A model generated the notes under the pieces. The model was not told where the DNA came from, ran no database searches, and worked only from the letters and a program-made list of their open reading frames with translations. From assembly GCA_016699835.1 (NCBI GenBank), contig CP064987.1, positions 2,604,001-2,668,000 on the forward strand: a stretch of 64,000 bases of DNA, read 5' to 3'. Within the stretch, counting starts at the first letter, position 1; each line of letters begins with the position of its first letter. The translations under genes were made by a program, and so were the position numbers. The DNA is from Phycisphaerales bacterium (lineage in GTDB: Bacteria; Planctomycetota; Phycisphaerae; Phycisphaerales; UBA1924). Positions 32,201-41,699 of the stretch are shown one piece after another.

Positions 32201-33612
32201 GGCGAGGCGCTCCTGGAACCGGTCGCCGAGGGGCGGTAGGGCATGCTCATGGTTCGCGCCTGCGAAGGGCGATACGCCATGTGTGCCGCGGCAGCCATCA
32301 TGCGAGCCTGCTGGGGCGACGGCACAAGCCCGCCCGCGGCACCGAAGGCGAGAATGAAGACCGGATTGATCATCGCGTTCGAGAGGCAATCTGCGAGATA
32401 TAGCCCGCACGAGACGACGATGAAGATGACGGGAGCGACGGCGGGGTGGGTCCAGGTGTGCCTGGGCGTCGATCGGAGAAGGGCGACGATCGGCGCAAGC
32501 ATCGAGGCGAAGAATGTCGCGAGACCGATCAGCCCGAGTTTGCCGAGATAGATCATCCAAAGGCTGTCGGCGATGATGCCCTTGCTGCTCTCGCTGGTTT
32601 TCAGCCCGACGAACATGAACCGGGCCGCTCCCAGCCACTTCTGGCCTTGAACGAAGTACCAGAGTTCATTCTCGCTGTTGAGGCGCGTCCAAAGCGAGTC
32701 GGCCCGCGCGGGTCCGGCGATGCTCTTGGCGAGGTCCACGAGTTGGTGCCCGTCCCACCCGCCGAAGGTGCGGGCGATGGGGTAGAGCAGGGGCAGAAAG
32801 AGGATCGCCCACAGGGGCGTGCGGAGATTCGCGAGACGCATCGCCGCGAGGATCAGGATCCCGACCACCATCCACACGAGCGCGCCGAGCGAGAGGCACC
32901 CCGCGGCGGTCACGAGGAGCACCGGGACGATGATGATGAGCGGGACGCCCAGGATCTTCCGATCCGTGCGGCTCCACCAGAGCCAGACGCCGGCGAGCGC
33001 ACCGGTGCACATGAACGTCGCGACGGCGAGGCCGTGGACCATGAAGACGGTTGGTCGGAAGAACGAGCCGCGTTTCGATTGCTGCCAGTCGGCCTGGTGG
33101 AACCCATAAACCATCTCGTGGAGTCGCGGGCTCATGCGCATCTCGAAGAGGCACAGCGGGACATAGATCATCGCGCCGATGAGCATCGCGAGGACGAGTT
33201 CGCGCGCGGCCTTGAGATCGGTGATGTAGATCCGACCGATGGCGTAGGGCAGGACCCAGGTCACGAGCTGGTTCAGTGTGTTCGACAGCCCGTCGTAGAT
33301 GCCATAGCCGTTCACCATCGATGAGGCGAAGGGGATGATCGCCCACAAGATCATGGGGAGGTCGAACCAGCGAAGTCGGTAGGCGATGAGAGGCCTGGCG
33401 TCGGAGATCAGCGTCGCGAGGAAGATGCTGATGCATGTGGCCGAGGTCTTGGTGTAGTCGGGCCACCCCTTGAAGCTATAGCCGGCAACGGGGAGGAACA
33501 TCCACGCGGCGAAGAAGGCGACGAGCATCGCCCGCCGCGCGGGGAGCACCTGGAAGAGGATGATGATCCCCGGGATCAGCCCGAAGAGCGTGAGGGGGAC
33601 GAGCGGGCTCAT
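32197..33612 (-). CDS. O-antigen ligase/polymerase-like membrane protein
   Basis: A polytopic inner-membrane protein of 471 residues with about eleven hydrophobic helices, of the Wzy/WaaL kind that polymerises or ligates lipid-linked glycans on the periplasmic side. The start ATG 33612 overlaps the GT4 stop as ATGA. A long periplasmic loop near residues 300-360 (WTRLNSENELWYFVQGQKWL and neighbouring Arg/Lys) is in the place where WaaL/Wzy proteins carry their catalytic loop. Sequence cannot distinguish polymerase from ligase. Because the operon also has Wzx and Wzc-like genes and no other candidate, it most probably acts as the Wzy polymerase. The C terminus is a Met/Ala/Arg-rich tail. Confidence 0.78.
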   Translation of the reverse strand: MSPLVPLTLFGLIPGIIILFQVLPARRAMLVAFFAAWMFLPVAGYSFKGWPDYTKTSATCISIFLATLISDARPLIAYRLRWFDLPMILWAIIPFASSMVNGYGIYDGLSNTLNQLVTWVLPYAIGRIYITDLKAARELVLAMLIGAMIYVPLCLFEMRMSPRLHEMVYGFHQADWQQSKRGSFFRPTVFMVHGLAVATFMCTGALAGVWLWWSRTDRKILGVPLIIIVPVLLVTAAGCLSLGALVWMVVGILILAAMRLANLRTPLWAILFLPLLYPIARTFGGWDGHQLVDLAKSIAGPARADSLWTRLNSENELWYFVQGQKWLGAARFMFVGLKTSESSKGIIADSLWMIYLGKLGLIGLATFFASMLAPIVALLRSTPRHTWTHPAVAPVIFIVVSCGLYLADCLSNAMINPVFILAFGAAGGLVPSPQQARMMAAAAHMAYRPSQARTMSMPYRPSATGSRSASP

Positions 33613-34700
33613 GCGTCGGCCACGCGCCGCAGCGCGCCCTCGAAGAGTTCGACGGCCCGATCCCAACTATGGTGCTCGGCGATCGTGCGGGCCTGCTCCG
33701 AGCGGCGCGACCACTCGTCGTCATTTAGCAAGAGGATCTCGTGCAGTCCATCGGCAAGGGCGTTGGCGTCGTCGGACGGAACGAGAACGCCGCCATCGCC
33801 GCTCGCGAGGAGATCGGGCGCGGCTCCCGCGCGGGTCGCCACGACGGGAGTTCTGCAGGCCATCGCCTCGAGAATCGGGAGCCCAAAGCCCTCCTGGCGG
33901 CTCCCCCAAGCCCAGGCGGTGCAGGAGGAGTAGAGATCGACGATGCGTGCGTGCGATGGGCAGGTGGTGTGCTCGACCCAGTTGGGAATAGAGAGCCGCG
34001 GCGTGGAGCCGATAAGCCCGAACGAGCGCACGCGGAGATCGGGATGCTTGGCCCTGAGTTTCTCGAGCGCGCCGAAGATGAGATCGCAACCCTTGATGGG
34101 CAGATCGTGATACACAAAGCCGATAGTGGGTGTTGCGGGCTTGGTGCGACGTGGAGCGGCGTTGAAGAGCGTCGTGTCCACGCCGTTGGGCACGATGATC
34201 GCGTTCGGGTCGTTGAACTCGTCGCGTGCCATGTCGGCGAGCCACTGGGCGACCGTGATCTTCTGCATCGGAAGCCGCCACGTGGCGTCGACACGGTCTG
34301 CCGGTTGCCCCGAACCCGCGTCGTATCCCTGGAGGAAATAGACGGGTTTGCCCTTGGAGGGCGAGAGATGTGAGACCCACTCGGCCGTCTCCCACCACGT
34401 CGCGACCACCACGTCGGCATCGGGGAGATCGTGATCGTCGATCGGGCGAAACTCGTTGATAACATGGAGATCGGAGTCGATGCGGTCGAAATGGGTGGGG
34501 TCGGCCCAGCGTCGCCACACGCCGCGACCCGCGAGGAGTTTCCTCGCGATGTGCGACTTTCGGAGCGGTCTTGGCCGCCGGGCGGCGAGGAGGATCTGGT
34601 GCCCGCGCGCGGTGAGCCTCTCGGCGTAGAGCGCGGCGACGCGCAGGCCGCCGTCCAGCCCGATGTTGGGGATCACGATGGTGATGCGCATGGGCTTCAT
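33609..34700 (-). CDS. Family 4 glycosyltransferase
   Basis: A GT-B glycosyltransferase of 363 residues. I chose ATG 34700 because it overlaps the flippase stop as ATGA and gives MKPMRITIVIPNIGLDGGLR, the canonical start with the glycine-rich loop. The C-terminal domain contains IIVPNGVDTTLFN, TIGFVYHDLPIKGCDL, WGSRQEGFGLPILEAMACRT (the E-x7-E region) and a terminal helix. Donor and acceptor are not evident. It belongs to the exopolysaccharide repeat-unit assembly set. Confidence 0.9.
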   Translation of the reverse strand: MKPMRITIVIPNIGLDGGLRVAALYAERLTARGHQILLAARRPRPLRKSHIARKLLAGRGVWRRWADPTHFDRIDSDLHVINEFRPIDDHDLPDADVVVATWWETAEWVSHLSPSKGKPVYFLQGYDAGSGQPADRVDATWRLPMQKITVAQWLADMARDEFNDPNAIIVPNGVDTTLFNAAPRRTKPATPTIGFVYHDLPIKGCDLIFGALEKLRAKHPDLRVRSFGLIGSTPRLSIPNWVEHTTCPSHARIVDLYSSCTAWAWGSRQEGFGLPILEAMACRTPVVATRAGAAPDLLASGDGGVLVPSDDANALADGLHEILLLNDDEWSRRSEQARTIAEHHSWDRAVELFEGALRRVADA

Positions 34701-36328
34701 CGGCGTCGGAATACCTTGGTGAAAGCATGCCAGCAGGGGTACGCGAAGCACGCCGTCACGATCGTGCCCTTGACGAGGAAGGCAAGGATTGTGCCGTCGC
34801 GAAGGCCAAGGAGGCCCGCGCCCTCTTTCGCGAGCCAGAACGCCGCGGCACATCCAAGGAACAAGACCAGGTCGTGCTTGAGGAACGAGAGTTTCAGTCT
34901 TTTGGCGGCGAAGGCGAAGACCGCGTATCGGCCGAGGTCCGCGACGGTGACGCCCGCGACCGCCCAGAGCAGGCTCTCGTGGCTGTTGGTGTGCCCGACC
35001 CACTCCTTGAATCGCTCGAGCGTGGTCCAGGCCCACCCCTGTGGCGTGAACCACTCTTGCATCGCCGAGAGGTGCGACTGTTCCCACGCGATCCACGAGT
35101 CGGGAATCCAGCCGCCGATCATCAGGCCCAGCGTCACGAAGATCAGCAGCCCGATGACCTTGGCGAGGTTGCCGTAGGCGATTATTTTGGCGTTGCCCGC
35201 GGCGAGGACGGCGGCGCCGACGGTGAACTCAAAGAGTTGGAAGAGTCCGCCCGCGGCGATGATCGGGACAAACGCCGCCGCGCCCGAGTAATCTTTCTTG
35301 TACGCCATGAGCACGAAATCAGGCCCTACGGCGGCGGCGCCGGTGATGAGGAGCGCGCCCCCGATGGAGATCGGAGAGCGAATGGTCTTGAACGTCCGAC
35401 GGAGATCGCCACCCTCGTGGATCGTGCGGCTGTATGCGGGGAAAGCGACCGACTCGCCGATTCGGCGCGAGACATCGAGGGGCACGATCGCGAGCATCAC
35501 AGCGATGCTGTAGACGCCGAGGACCTCTTTGGTGATGTGGTCGCCGAAGAGCAGTTTGTCACCCTGCTGCGCGAAGAAAGTGAAGACGGTGCTGACGAAG
35601 ATCCAGCCGCCGAAGTGCATGAGCGACTTGACGGCCTTTGGCTCCCACTGGAAACGGTCGCCCGGAGCAGGCTCGAGGTAGTGGCTCGCGACGGCTCGAA
35701 CGACCGCCGCAGTGATCGTCCCGGCGACGAGCGCCCACACGCTGGGATAGAAATACGCCCACGCCACCATGACGATGGTCTGGACGATCTGCACCGCGAC
35801 ATCGAGGAGGGCGATCTTGCGGACGTCCATTCGGCGTTGCAGCGTGAAGAGCGACGTCGAGTTGAACCCCGAGATGAGTGCGGCGACGGAAACGAAGAGG
35901 ATGACGGGCGTCAGGGCGGCGGCGTTGGTGTCTGGCGAGTCGGCGTCGCCGAAGCGTAACGCAAACGGATACGCGAGCGCGCACGCCGCCAGCCACACGA
36001 TCACGCCGCGGATGACCTGCATCGTCCACGCGGTGTTGAGGAACGCGCGGTTCCTGCCGCGTGGATTCTGGACGACGCTTGGCCCGATCCCGATGTCGCT
36101 GAACATCTGCAGGCCCGACATCAGCGTCCCGACGATCACGGTCATGCCGAAGTACTCGGGAAGAAGAAGATTCGCGAGAAGGATGTTGCCGATCAGTCGA
36201 ATGACGTTCGAGGCTCCAAAGGCGATCGTGGACCACATCGACCCGCGGATCGCGAGCGAGCGCATCGAGTTTGATGGTGCTGCTCTTTGAGTCGGGGCGG
36301 CTTGGGCTCCCGTGCCTGCGGCGCTCAT
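34697..36328 (-). CDS. Polysaccharide flippase (Wzx/MOP superfamily)
   Basis: An integral membrane protein of 543 residues with about 12-14 helices, which would translocate the lipid-linked repeat unit across the inner membrane. The N-terminal part matches the WzxC-like group (ANLLLPEYFGMTVIVGTLMS, FSDIGIGPSVVQNP, FLNTAWTMQVIRG). A roughly 60-residue hydrophilic insertion (IPDSWIAWEQSHLSAMQEWF onward, about residues 405-450) between late helices is not usual for the family. ATG 36328 overlaps the upstream gene as ATGA and the stop overlaps the GT4 start in the same way. Confidence 0.9.
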   Translation of the reverse strand: MSAAGTGAQAAPTQRAAPSNSMRSLAIRGSMWSTIAFGASNVIRLIGNILLANLLLPEYFGMTVIVGTLMSGLQMFSDIGIGPSVVQNPRGRNRAFLNTAWTMQVIRGVIVWLAACALAYPFALRFGDADSPDTNAAALTPVILFVSVAALISGFNSTSLFTLQRRMDVRKIALLDVAVQIVQTIVMVAWAYFYPSVWALVAGTITAAVVRAVASHYLEPAPGDRFQWEPKAVKSLMHFGGWIFVSTVFTFFAQQGDKLLFGDHITKEVLGVYSIAVMLAIVPLDVSRRIGESVAFPAYSRTIHEGGDLRRTFKTIRSPISIGGALLITGAAAVGPDFVLMAYKKDYSGAAAFVPIIAAGGLFQLFEFTVGAAVLAAGNAKIIAYGNLAKVIGLLIFVTLGLMIGGWIPDSWIAWEQSHLSAMQEWFTPQGWAWTTLERFKEWVGHTNSHESLLWAVAGVTVADLGRYAVFAFAAKRLKLSFLKHDLVLFLGCAAAFWLAKEGAGLLGLRDGTILAFLVKGTIVTACFAYPCWHAFTKVFRRR

Positions 36329-37455
36329 GACCGGACCCCGTGCTGATCGACGATGCGCTTGAGCCCATGGAAATATCGGCGGACGTGCTCGTCCATCGCG
36401 TCGCCCTCACGCCCCAGGGCGCGCTCGAGGCGTTCGGACATGTGCACCATCCACAGCGCGTGGATCGGCTTCATCTTCGAGAGATCCACGCCCCGGCCCC
36501 AGAGCGGAACGACGGTCTCGCCCTTCTCGATGATCGGGACGAGGTCCCGCAACTCCTCCGGCGAGCCGCCGATGAAGTTGTAGTAGGGAATCATGAAGAG
36601 GTTGTTGTTCCCAGGGACGAATCGACCGGCGCGATGGTCCACGTACTGGCAAATCATCTGGCTCGGGTGGACGAGTTCGGACTCTTCCATGGGAAGCACG
36701 TCGCGCGTGCCGGCCCTGGTCTCGGCGTGGAGAAACGTGTCGAACTCCACGCGGCGATCGCCACGCCGACCCATGCGGTTGAAGAGATCGATGGCGTTGA
36801 ACCGCTCGCGGACGAACGCCGCGTCGAACATCATCTCGAACGTGCGGACGAGCCGGTCGGACTCGATCACGCCAAGGCCCGAGTACCAGTCGATGCCGAG
36901 ATACTCGACGCCCCGAGCCTTGATCGCGTCCGCGCGCTCGCGGAGCAGGCCGGGCCGAAGCAGGAGCGCATCGAAATCGTGGAGCATCGCGTATCGCGTC
37001 CGCGTCCTGGAAATGCCCAGCGTCCACGACAGCCACGAGTACACCCAGCCCCAGTCGACGCGCCGGGCGCGATCCACCTGGGCCTGCGAGTAGTACACGA
37101 ACTCCAGTGGTCTTTCACCCGCGATCTCTCGTGCCCGCTCCTCAAAACCCGCAGGGCGTTCGGCGAGCGTGCAGTCCACCACGCACAGGATCTTGTCGCA
37201 CCCCGTCAAGTCGAGGCGGCACAGAAACTCGAGATTCGCCCAGAGCATCGACGCCAGGCGATGGGCACACCCGATAATCACGGTGTACCCGTCGACGGGG
37301 TTCTCGAGCGGCGTCCACGAGGAGAGCCCCCGGATGTACATCCGCAATGCCGTGCGGGAGAGCGACTTGCGCGCGAATCGGCCCAACCCGTGCGAGCCGG
37401 GAGCGACGGTCGGGGCACCGGGGGGCGCCTTGGTCTGGGCGTTCTGCGTGGTCAT
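36325..37455 (-). CDS. Glycosyltransferase-like protein of unknown family, first gene of the EPS operon
   Basis: A cytoplasmic-looking protein of 376 residues that I cannot assign to a named family. Visible features are a strand TVIIGCAHRLASMLWANLEFL followed by DKILCVVDCT, and the motif YAMLHDFDALLL, which looks like the DxD metal site of a GT-A glycosyltransferase. Later come VEYLGIDWYSGL and a C-terminal VPGNNNLFMIPYYNFIGGSP. The layout resembles nucleotide-diphospho-sugar transferases that act on large acceptors, so a glycosyltransferase role in the operon is likely but not proven. ATG 37455 has GAGGA about 6 bases upstream, and the stop overlaps the flippase start as ATGA. With no minus-strand gene immediately upstream, the operon promoter probably lies in 37456-37570. 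Confidence 0.6.
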   Translation of the reverse strand: MTTQNAQTKAPPGAPTVAPGSHGLGRFARKSLSRTALRMYIRGLSSWTPLENPVDGYTVIIGCAHRLASMLWANLEFLCRLDLTGCDKILCVVDCTLAERPAGFEERAREIAGERPLEFVYYSQAQVDRARRVDWGWVYSWLSWTLGISRTRTRYAMLHDFDALLLRPGLLRERADAIKARGVEYLGIDWYSGLGVIESDRLVRTFEMMFDAAFVRERFNAIDLFNRMGRRGDRRVEFDTFLHAETRAGTRDVLPMEESELVHPSQMICQYVDHRAGRFVPGNNNLFMIPYYNFIGGSPEELRDLVPIIEKGETVVPLWGRGVDLSKMKPIHALWMVHMSERLERALGREGDAMDEHVRRYFHGLKRIVDQHGVRS

Positions 37456-37574
37456 CGGTCCTCACCCCCATCATCGGCCCGAAGGGTGGCCTTCCTTGGG
37501 GCAACGAGGGTGAGGATATACGCCCGGCGTGCGGGGGCCGTTCGTACCCAGGAACGGGCTTTGCACACAAAGAA

Positions 37575-37608
37575 GCACCGGCCGAGTCTTTCGACCCGGC
37601 CGGCGTGG
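37575..37608 (-). terminator. Rho-independent terminator after the FN3/beta-helix gene
   Basis: An 11-bp stem (37578-37588 with 37593-37603, one mismatch) around a 4-base loop, followed on the minus strand by TTCTTTG. It lies about 30 bases beyond the stop at 37636 and separates that gene from the exopolysaccharide operon. Confidence 0.7.
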
Positions 37609-37635
37609 AAGTCAAGAAAATGAGATCGCCGTTGG

Positions 37636-40600
37636 TTATGGCGTGACCGTGTAGCCCTGACGGAAGTAGGAGAGCAGCGAGTCGATGGAGTAGTTGGTCA
37701 TGGGGTTGCCCCGTGAACGCTGCTTGATGGCGGTCATGAAGGCGTCGTGGGTGTTGCCGCTGCCCTGGGTGGCCTGGTAGGTGCCGAGGGTTCGGCTGGG
37801 GTCGGTGAAGGTGATCGTGCCGCTCGAGGAGCCGGTCTCGCCGGTCTGGGTGAGCCACTGCTGGTAGGTGTAGAGGTCGCCGGCGATGTCGAACCAGCGG
37901 TTGGCGGGTCCGGCGTCATTGTACTTGTTCCCGTTGAAGCGGATCACCGAGGGCGTCGTCGAGAAGGTGTTGACGAGTTGGGAGAAGGCGAAGCCGGTGC
38001 CGGTGTCGACGATCACGTTGTTCTCGACGAGGTGCCCGTTCGAGACGCGCCCGTTGTTGGGGGCGTAGGCCTGGATCGGCCCGTGCCAGTCGTAGACGAT
38101 GTTGTTGCGGACGGTGGCGTTGCGGCACCCGATGCCGACGGTCCCGTCGATGTTGATGGCGAAGTTGGGGTCGTTGCTGATGCTGTGCGCGAAGATGTTG
38201 TTCTCGACGATGGCGCCCGAGGCGTTGACGTTGAGGAGTTCGATGCCCCACCCGCGGGGGTTCGTCGAGTTCATGTCCCGACCCTCGAGGATCACGTTGC
38301 CACGGATGGCGGCGGTGATCCCGAGCGGGTCGGGGTTGTCGCGGCTGCCGATCATGATCGCGATGGCGTTGCGAGCGAAGATGTTGTCCTCGATGATCCC
38401 GCCGGCGCGCATCTGGAGACCGTGCGAGGAGCCGTCGGCGACGAAGTTGCGCCGGAAGGTGACGTTGGTGCAGTCGGGCTGGATGTAGACGTTGTGGTTG
38501 TAGATGGTCGCGTCGTTGGTGGTGCGTGACCAGCCGTTGTGGTCGAAGATGTTCTCCTCGAGGAGGAAGTTGTCGATCTGCGAGCAGTACATGCCCTCGG
38601 AGTGGGCGGCGCCCGTGGGGCGGTTGTCGGCGATGATGCAGCGGCGGATGGTGACGCCGTTGATGCGCCCCGTGTACCCCTGCATGGTGATGCCGTGGGT
38701 GAAGCCGTGGATGTAGAGATCCTCGAAGGTGACGTTCTGACCCGGGTCGAGCCAGGTGATGCCCTCGGAACTGGGATTGCCGTTGGGGGTCATCTCAACG
38801 CCGGAGATCACGATGTGGTCGACGCTCGGGGGCGCGCTGCTCCCGACGGTGCGGAGGAAGCCCGTAGTGCCCGAGGGGACGATGAAGAGGGGGCGGCTGG
38901 GGCTGTTGCCATAGGTCGTGACGACCATGGGCTCGGTGGCGCTGCGCCCGCTCTTGCGCCAGGTCGGGAAGGTCTCGTTCCACGTGTCGCCGCGCTTGAG
39001 GTAGAGGAAGTCGGGCATGCGGTCGCGGAGGAGTCCGACGCCGGCGGCGATGGTGCGCACCGGGGTGGACGGGGTAAGCCCGTCGTTGCCGTTGTTGCCT
39101 TCGGTAGCGCTGACATAGATGGTGCGCGAGTCGGCGCTGGGACGGCCGACGTAGTAGCCGTTGGCGTCGTAGTCGCCGTTGGTCCCGCCGCCGCCTCCCT
39201 GGGGCGTGCCCGCAGCGATGGTCGCGGTGACCCAGGCGGTGAAGGCCGAGCCGCCCGCGGCATTGAGCGCGCGGACGCGGTAACTCACGGTGTCCAGCCC
39301 CGGGGTCTCGGTGAACCCGGTGACGTTGGCGCTGACGGTGCGCGTGCTGGGCGACCCGAACGAGGGGTTGCGCTCCAGTTCGAAGGAGGTCTCGTTGTTG
39401 GAGTTGTCGCTCCAGGTGACCTGGGCGACGCCGTTGCCGCCGTCGACAACGCTCAGCCCGCTGGGCGCCGCGGGGACGCCGGCGATCGTGACCGTCGCGA
39501 AGGAGGTCCAGGCGGAGAAGGCGCTGCCGACGCCGGCGCGGACCTGGTAGCGGTGCGTGCCCGGACCGGGCGTGTCGGTGTAGGCGGTGGTGTTGGCGGG
39601 CGAAGAGAAGACCTGACGCGAGCCCCACGTCGAGCCGCTCTGCGTCTCGCGAGCGACCTCGAAGGTGGACTCGTTGGACGAGTTGTCGGCCCAGGTGACA
39701 CGCGCCTGCGTGCCGTTCACGATGGAGACGACCGTCCCGCTCGGCGCCGAGGGGGCGACGACGGCGACGGTGACCTGCGCGTTGGTGGTGTAGGCCGAGT
39801 TGCCCGCACTGTTGACGGCGCGGACGCGGTAGCGGAAGGTGCCGACGCCCGGAGCGTCGGTCAGCGTCGTGGTGTTGGCGCCGGAGTTGAGCGTCGTGGC
39901 GCCGGTCCAGCTCGAGCCGCTCTGCGTCTCGCGGAGGACCTCGAAGCCGGTCTCATTGGTCGAGTTGTCGGTCCAACTGACGCGGACCTGCGATCCGTCG
40001 CCGAGATCGCTGGCGGTGGGGCTGCTGGGCGCGTCGGGCGGGATCTCGAGAACCTGGGCCGTGACATACGCCGTGTAGGTCGAGGCGCCGACGCCGTTGA
40101 CGGCACGCCCGCGATAGCGGTGGGTGCCCAGGCCCGGAGCGTCGATCATGGAGGTCTGATCGGCGGCGGCCGAGAGGGTGACGCTGTTCACCCACTGCGA
40201 ACCCTGCTGGGTCTCACGCACGATCTCGAACCCCGACTCGTTGTCGGAGTGGTCGAGCCACGTGATTTGGACCTGGGAGCGATTGCCCAGGTCCGTCGCG
40301 GCGAGGCCCGCCATGGGGTCCGGCGGAATGTCGGCGATCGTGGGAATGACCCACGCCGAGTACTCGGAGTTGCCGGCGCTGTTGATGGCGCGGATGTGGT
40401 AGCGGAAGGTGCCCACGCCGGGGCTGTCGTCGATCGTGGTGGCATTGGCGCTGGCGTTGATCTGCGTCGTGCCGATCCAACTCGCGCCGCTCTGCTGCTC
40501 GCGCACGATCTCGAACCCCGTCTCGTTGAGCGAGGTGTCGTTCCAGGTGAGGCGGGCGCTGCCGCCGGTGCCGAGGTCGGCAACCTGCAGACCCGTCGGG

Positions 40601-41349
40601 GCCGTGGGAGCGACCTCGTTGACGGTCACGAGCGCAAAGGCTGTGAACGCCGAGGTTCCCGCCGCGGTGATGGAGCGGACCTGATAGCGATAGACACCCG
40701 GACCCACGCTGTCGGTGAGCGTGGCGCTCTCGCTGGTGATGACGGTGCGCTCGACCCAGGTGGAGCCTTGCTGACGCTCGCGGGCGAGTTCGAAGGTGCC
40801 GTCGGCCGGGTCGGCATCGACCCAGGTCACGAGCACGTTCCGCCCGTTGGCCATATCGAGGGCGCGGAGCGTGGTGGGGGCGATGACGGTCCCGCCGCCG
40901 GATGTCCCGGGCGTGCCGCCACCGGTTGAACCACCGGTCGAGCCACCCGTGGATCCGCCAGTCGAGCCGCCGGTGCTCCCACCGGTCGATCCGCCTGTGG
41001 AGCCTCCCGTGCTGCCGCCGGTGGAACCACCCGAAGGCGTTGGGTTTGTGGATCCGCCGCCACCCTGGTTGTTGGCGTTGTTGATCGCGGCGCGAGCGGC
41101 TGCGGCCATGGCACGACGCCACGCCCGGCTCCCGACTGGAGCCGAGGTCGTGGGTGTGCTCGTGTTCGTTGATGTTGAGGTATCAGACGGCGGTGGTGTC
41201 GCCGGCGCTTGGTTCTGCTGTCCATGTTGGCGCGAGCGACGGGTGTGCGGATTACCAGACGAGTTCTGGGCCCAGGCCGCAGGCGCAGTTGTGCCCGCAA
41301 CCATGACCCAGACCAGGCCATACGTGATCGGACGAACGTAAGACTTCAT
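37636..41349 (-). CDS. Secreted six-FN3, right-handed beta-helix protein
   Basis: An exported protein of 1237 residues from ATG 41349 (AAGGGA 5 bases upstream). Signal peptide to about residue 28 (cleaved near AWAQ), a Ser/Thr/Pro-rich stretch, and a perfect (GGST)n linker at about 105-140. Then come six fibronectin type III repeats of about 95 residues (about 155-740), each with TWxDNSxNETxFEVxRE. The last 480 residues begin RTIYVSATEGNNGNDGLTPS and form a right-handed parallel beta-helix with N-x-I and NNIF-type ladders (ENNIFAHSISND, VRNNIVYDW), the fold of polysaccharide lyases, pectinases and epimerases. Catalytic residues cannot be assigned by eye. It may bind and modify extracellular polysaccharide. 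The gene has its own terminator and follows rfbB on the same strand. Confidence 0.88.
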   Translation of the reverse strand: MKSYVRPITYGLVWVMVAGTTAPAAWAQNSSGNPHTRRSRQHGQQNQAPATPPPSDTSTSTNTSTPTTSAPVGSRAWRRAMAAAARAAINNANNQGGGGSTNPTPSGGSTGGSTGGSTGGSTGGSTGGSTGGSTGGSTGGSTGGGTPGTSGGGTVIAPTTLRALDMANGRNVLVTWVDADPADGTFELARERQQGSTWVERTVITSESATLTDSVGPGVYRYQVRSITAAGTSAFTAFALVTVNEVAPTAPTGLQVADLGTGGSARLTWNDTSLNETGFEIVREQQSGASWIGTTQINASANATTIDDSPGVGTFRYHIRAINSAGNSEYSAWVIPTIADIPPDPMAGLAATDLGNRSQVQITWLDHSDNESGFEIVRETQQGSQWVNSVTLSAAADQTSMIDAPGLGTHRYRGRAVNGVGASTYTAYVTAQVLEIPPDAPSSPTASDLGDGSQVRVSWTDNSTNETGFEVLRETQSGSSWTGATTLNSGANTTTLTDAPGVGTFRYRVRAVNSAGNSAYTTNAQVTVAVVAPSAPSGTVVSIVNGTQARVTWADNSSNESTFEVARETQSGSTWGSRQVFSSPANTTAYTDTPGPGTHRYQVRAGVGSAFSAWTSFATVTIAGVPAAPSGLSVVDGGNGVAQVTWSDNSNNETSFELERNPSFGSPSTRTVSANVTGFTETPGLDTVSYRVRALNAAGGSAFTAWVTATIAAGTPQGGGGGTNGDYDANGYYVGRPSADSRTIYVSATEGNNGNDGLTPSTPVRTIAAGVGLLRDRMPDFLYLKRGDTWNETFPTWRKSGRSATEPMVVTTYGNSPSRPLFIVPSGTTGFLRTVGSSAPPSVDHIVISGVEMTPNGNPSSEGITWLDPGQNVTFEDLYIHGFTHGITMQGYTGRINGVTIRRCIIADNRPTGAAHSEGMYCSQIDNFLLEENIFDHNGWSRTTNDATIYNHNVYIQPDCTNVTFRRNFVADGSSHGLQMRAGGIIEDNIFARNAIAIMIGSRDNPDPLGITAAIRGNVILEGRDMNSTNPRGWGIELLNVNASGAIVENNIFAHSISNDPNFAINIDGTVGIGCRNATVRNNIVYDWHGPIQAYAPNNGRVSNGHLVENNVIVDTGTGFAFSQLVNTFSTTPSVIRFNGNKYNDAGPANRWFDIAGDLYTYQQWLTQTGETGSSSGTITFTDPSRTLGTYQATQGSGNTHDAFMTAIKQRSRGNPMTNYSIDSLLSYFRQGYTVTP
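40916..41033 (-). repeat. In-frame 12-bp tandem repeat encoding a Gly-Gly-Ser-Thr linker
   Basis: About nine to ten degenerate 12-base units encode GGST repeats in the N-terminal linker of the FN3/beta-helix protein. The amino acid repeat is perfect, whereas third codon positions vary, so selection acts on the peptide, presumably for a flexible spacer. Confidence 0.85.
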
Positions 41350-41699
41350 CAATCCCTTTCCCTCCACGCGAATCGGTCGCGTGAAGACACTGTCGGATAC
41401 AGAGGGGAGTTTGCCGAGGTGGGTGATCCAGGTAGTCTGGAGAATTCACATGGGCACATCCTGCATTCCGACAACTCTGCCCGCGCCCCACCATGGGCAC
41501 AGACACCCCCGAGGGCAAATCTTGACGGCGAATGTCCGAGAAAGAAACCCCAACATCTGCCTTCTACGCGCAAATCCGCTCTTCAACCTACGAACAAAGC
41601 ACTACCATAGGCGAATTCCCATCAATCTCTAGGATCGATAGCAGAATCAGGGCCCAATTGGGAGCAGATCCGAACCTCGAACGACCACGTCCGGATCGC
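41350..41699. other. Intergenic region between rfbB end and FN3/beta-helix start
   Basis: These 350 bases carry no coding pattern on either strand. They are noticeably less GC-rich between about 41560 and 41650 than the flanking genes and must hold the promoter of the downstream minus-strand gene. I cannot support a specific box. Confidence 0.5.
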
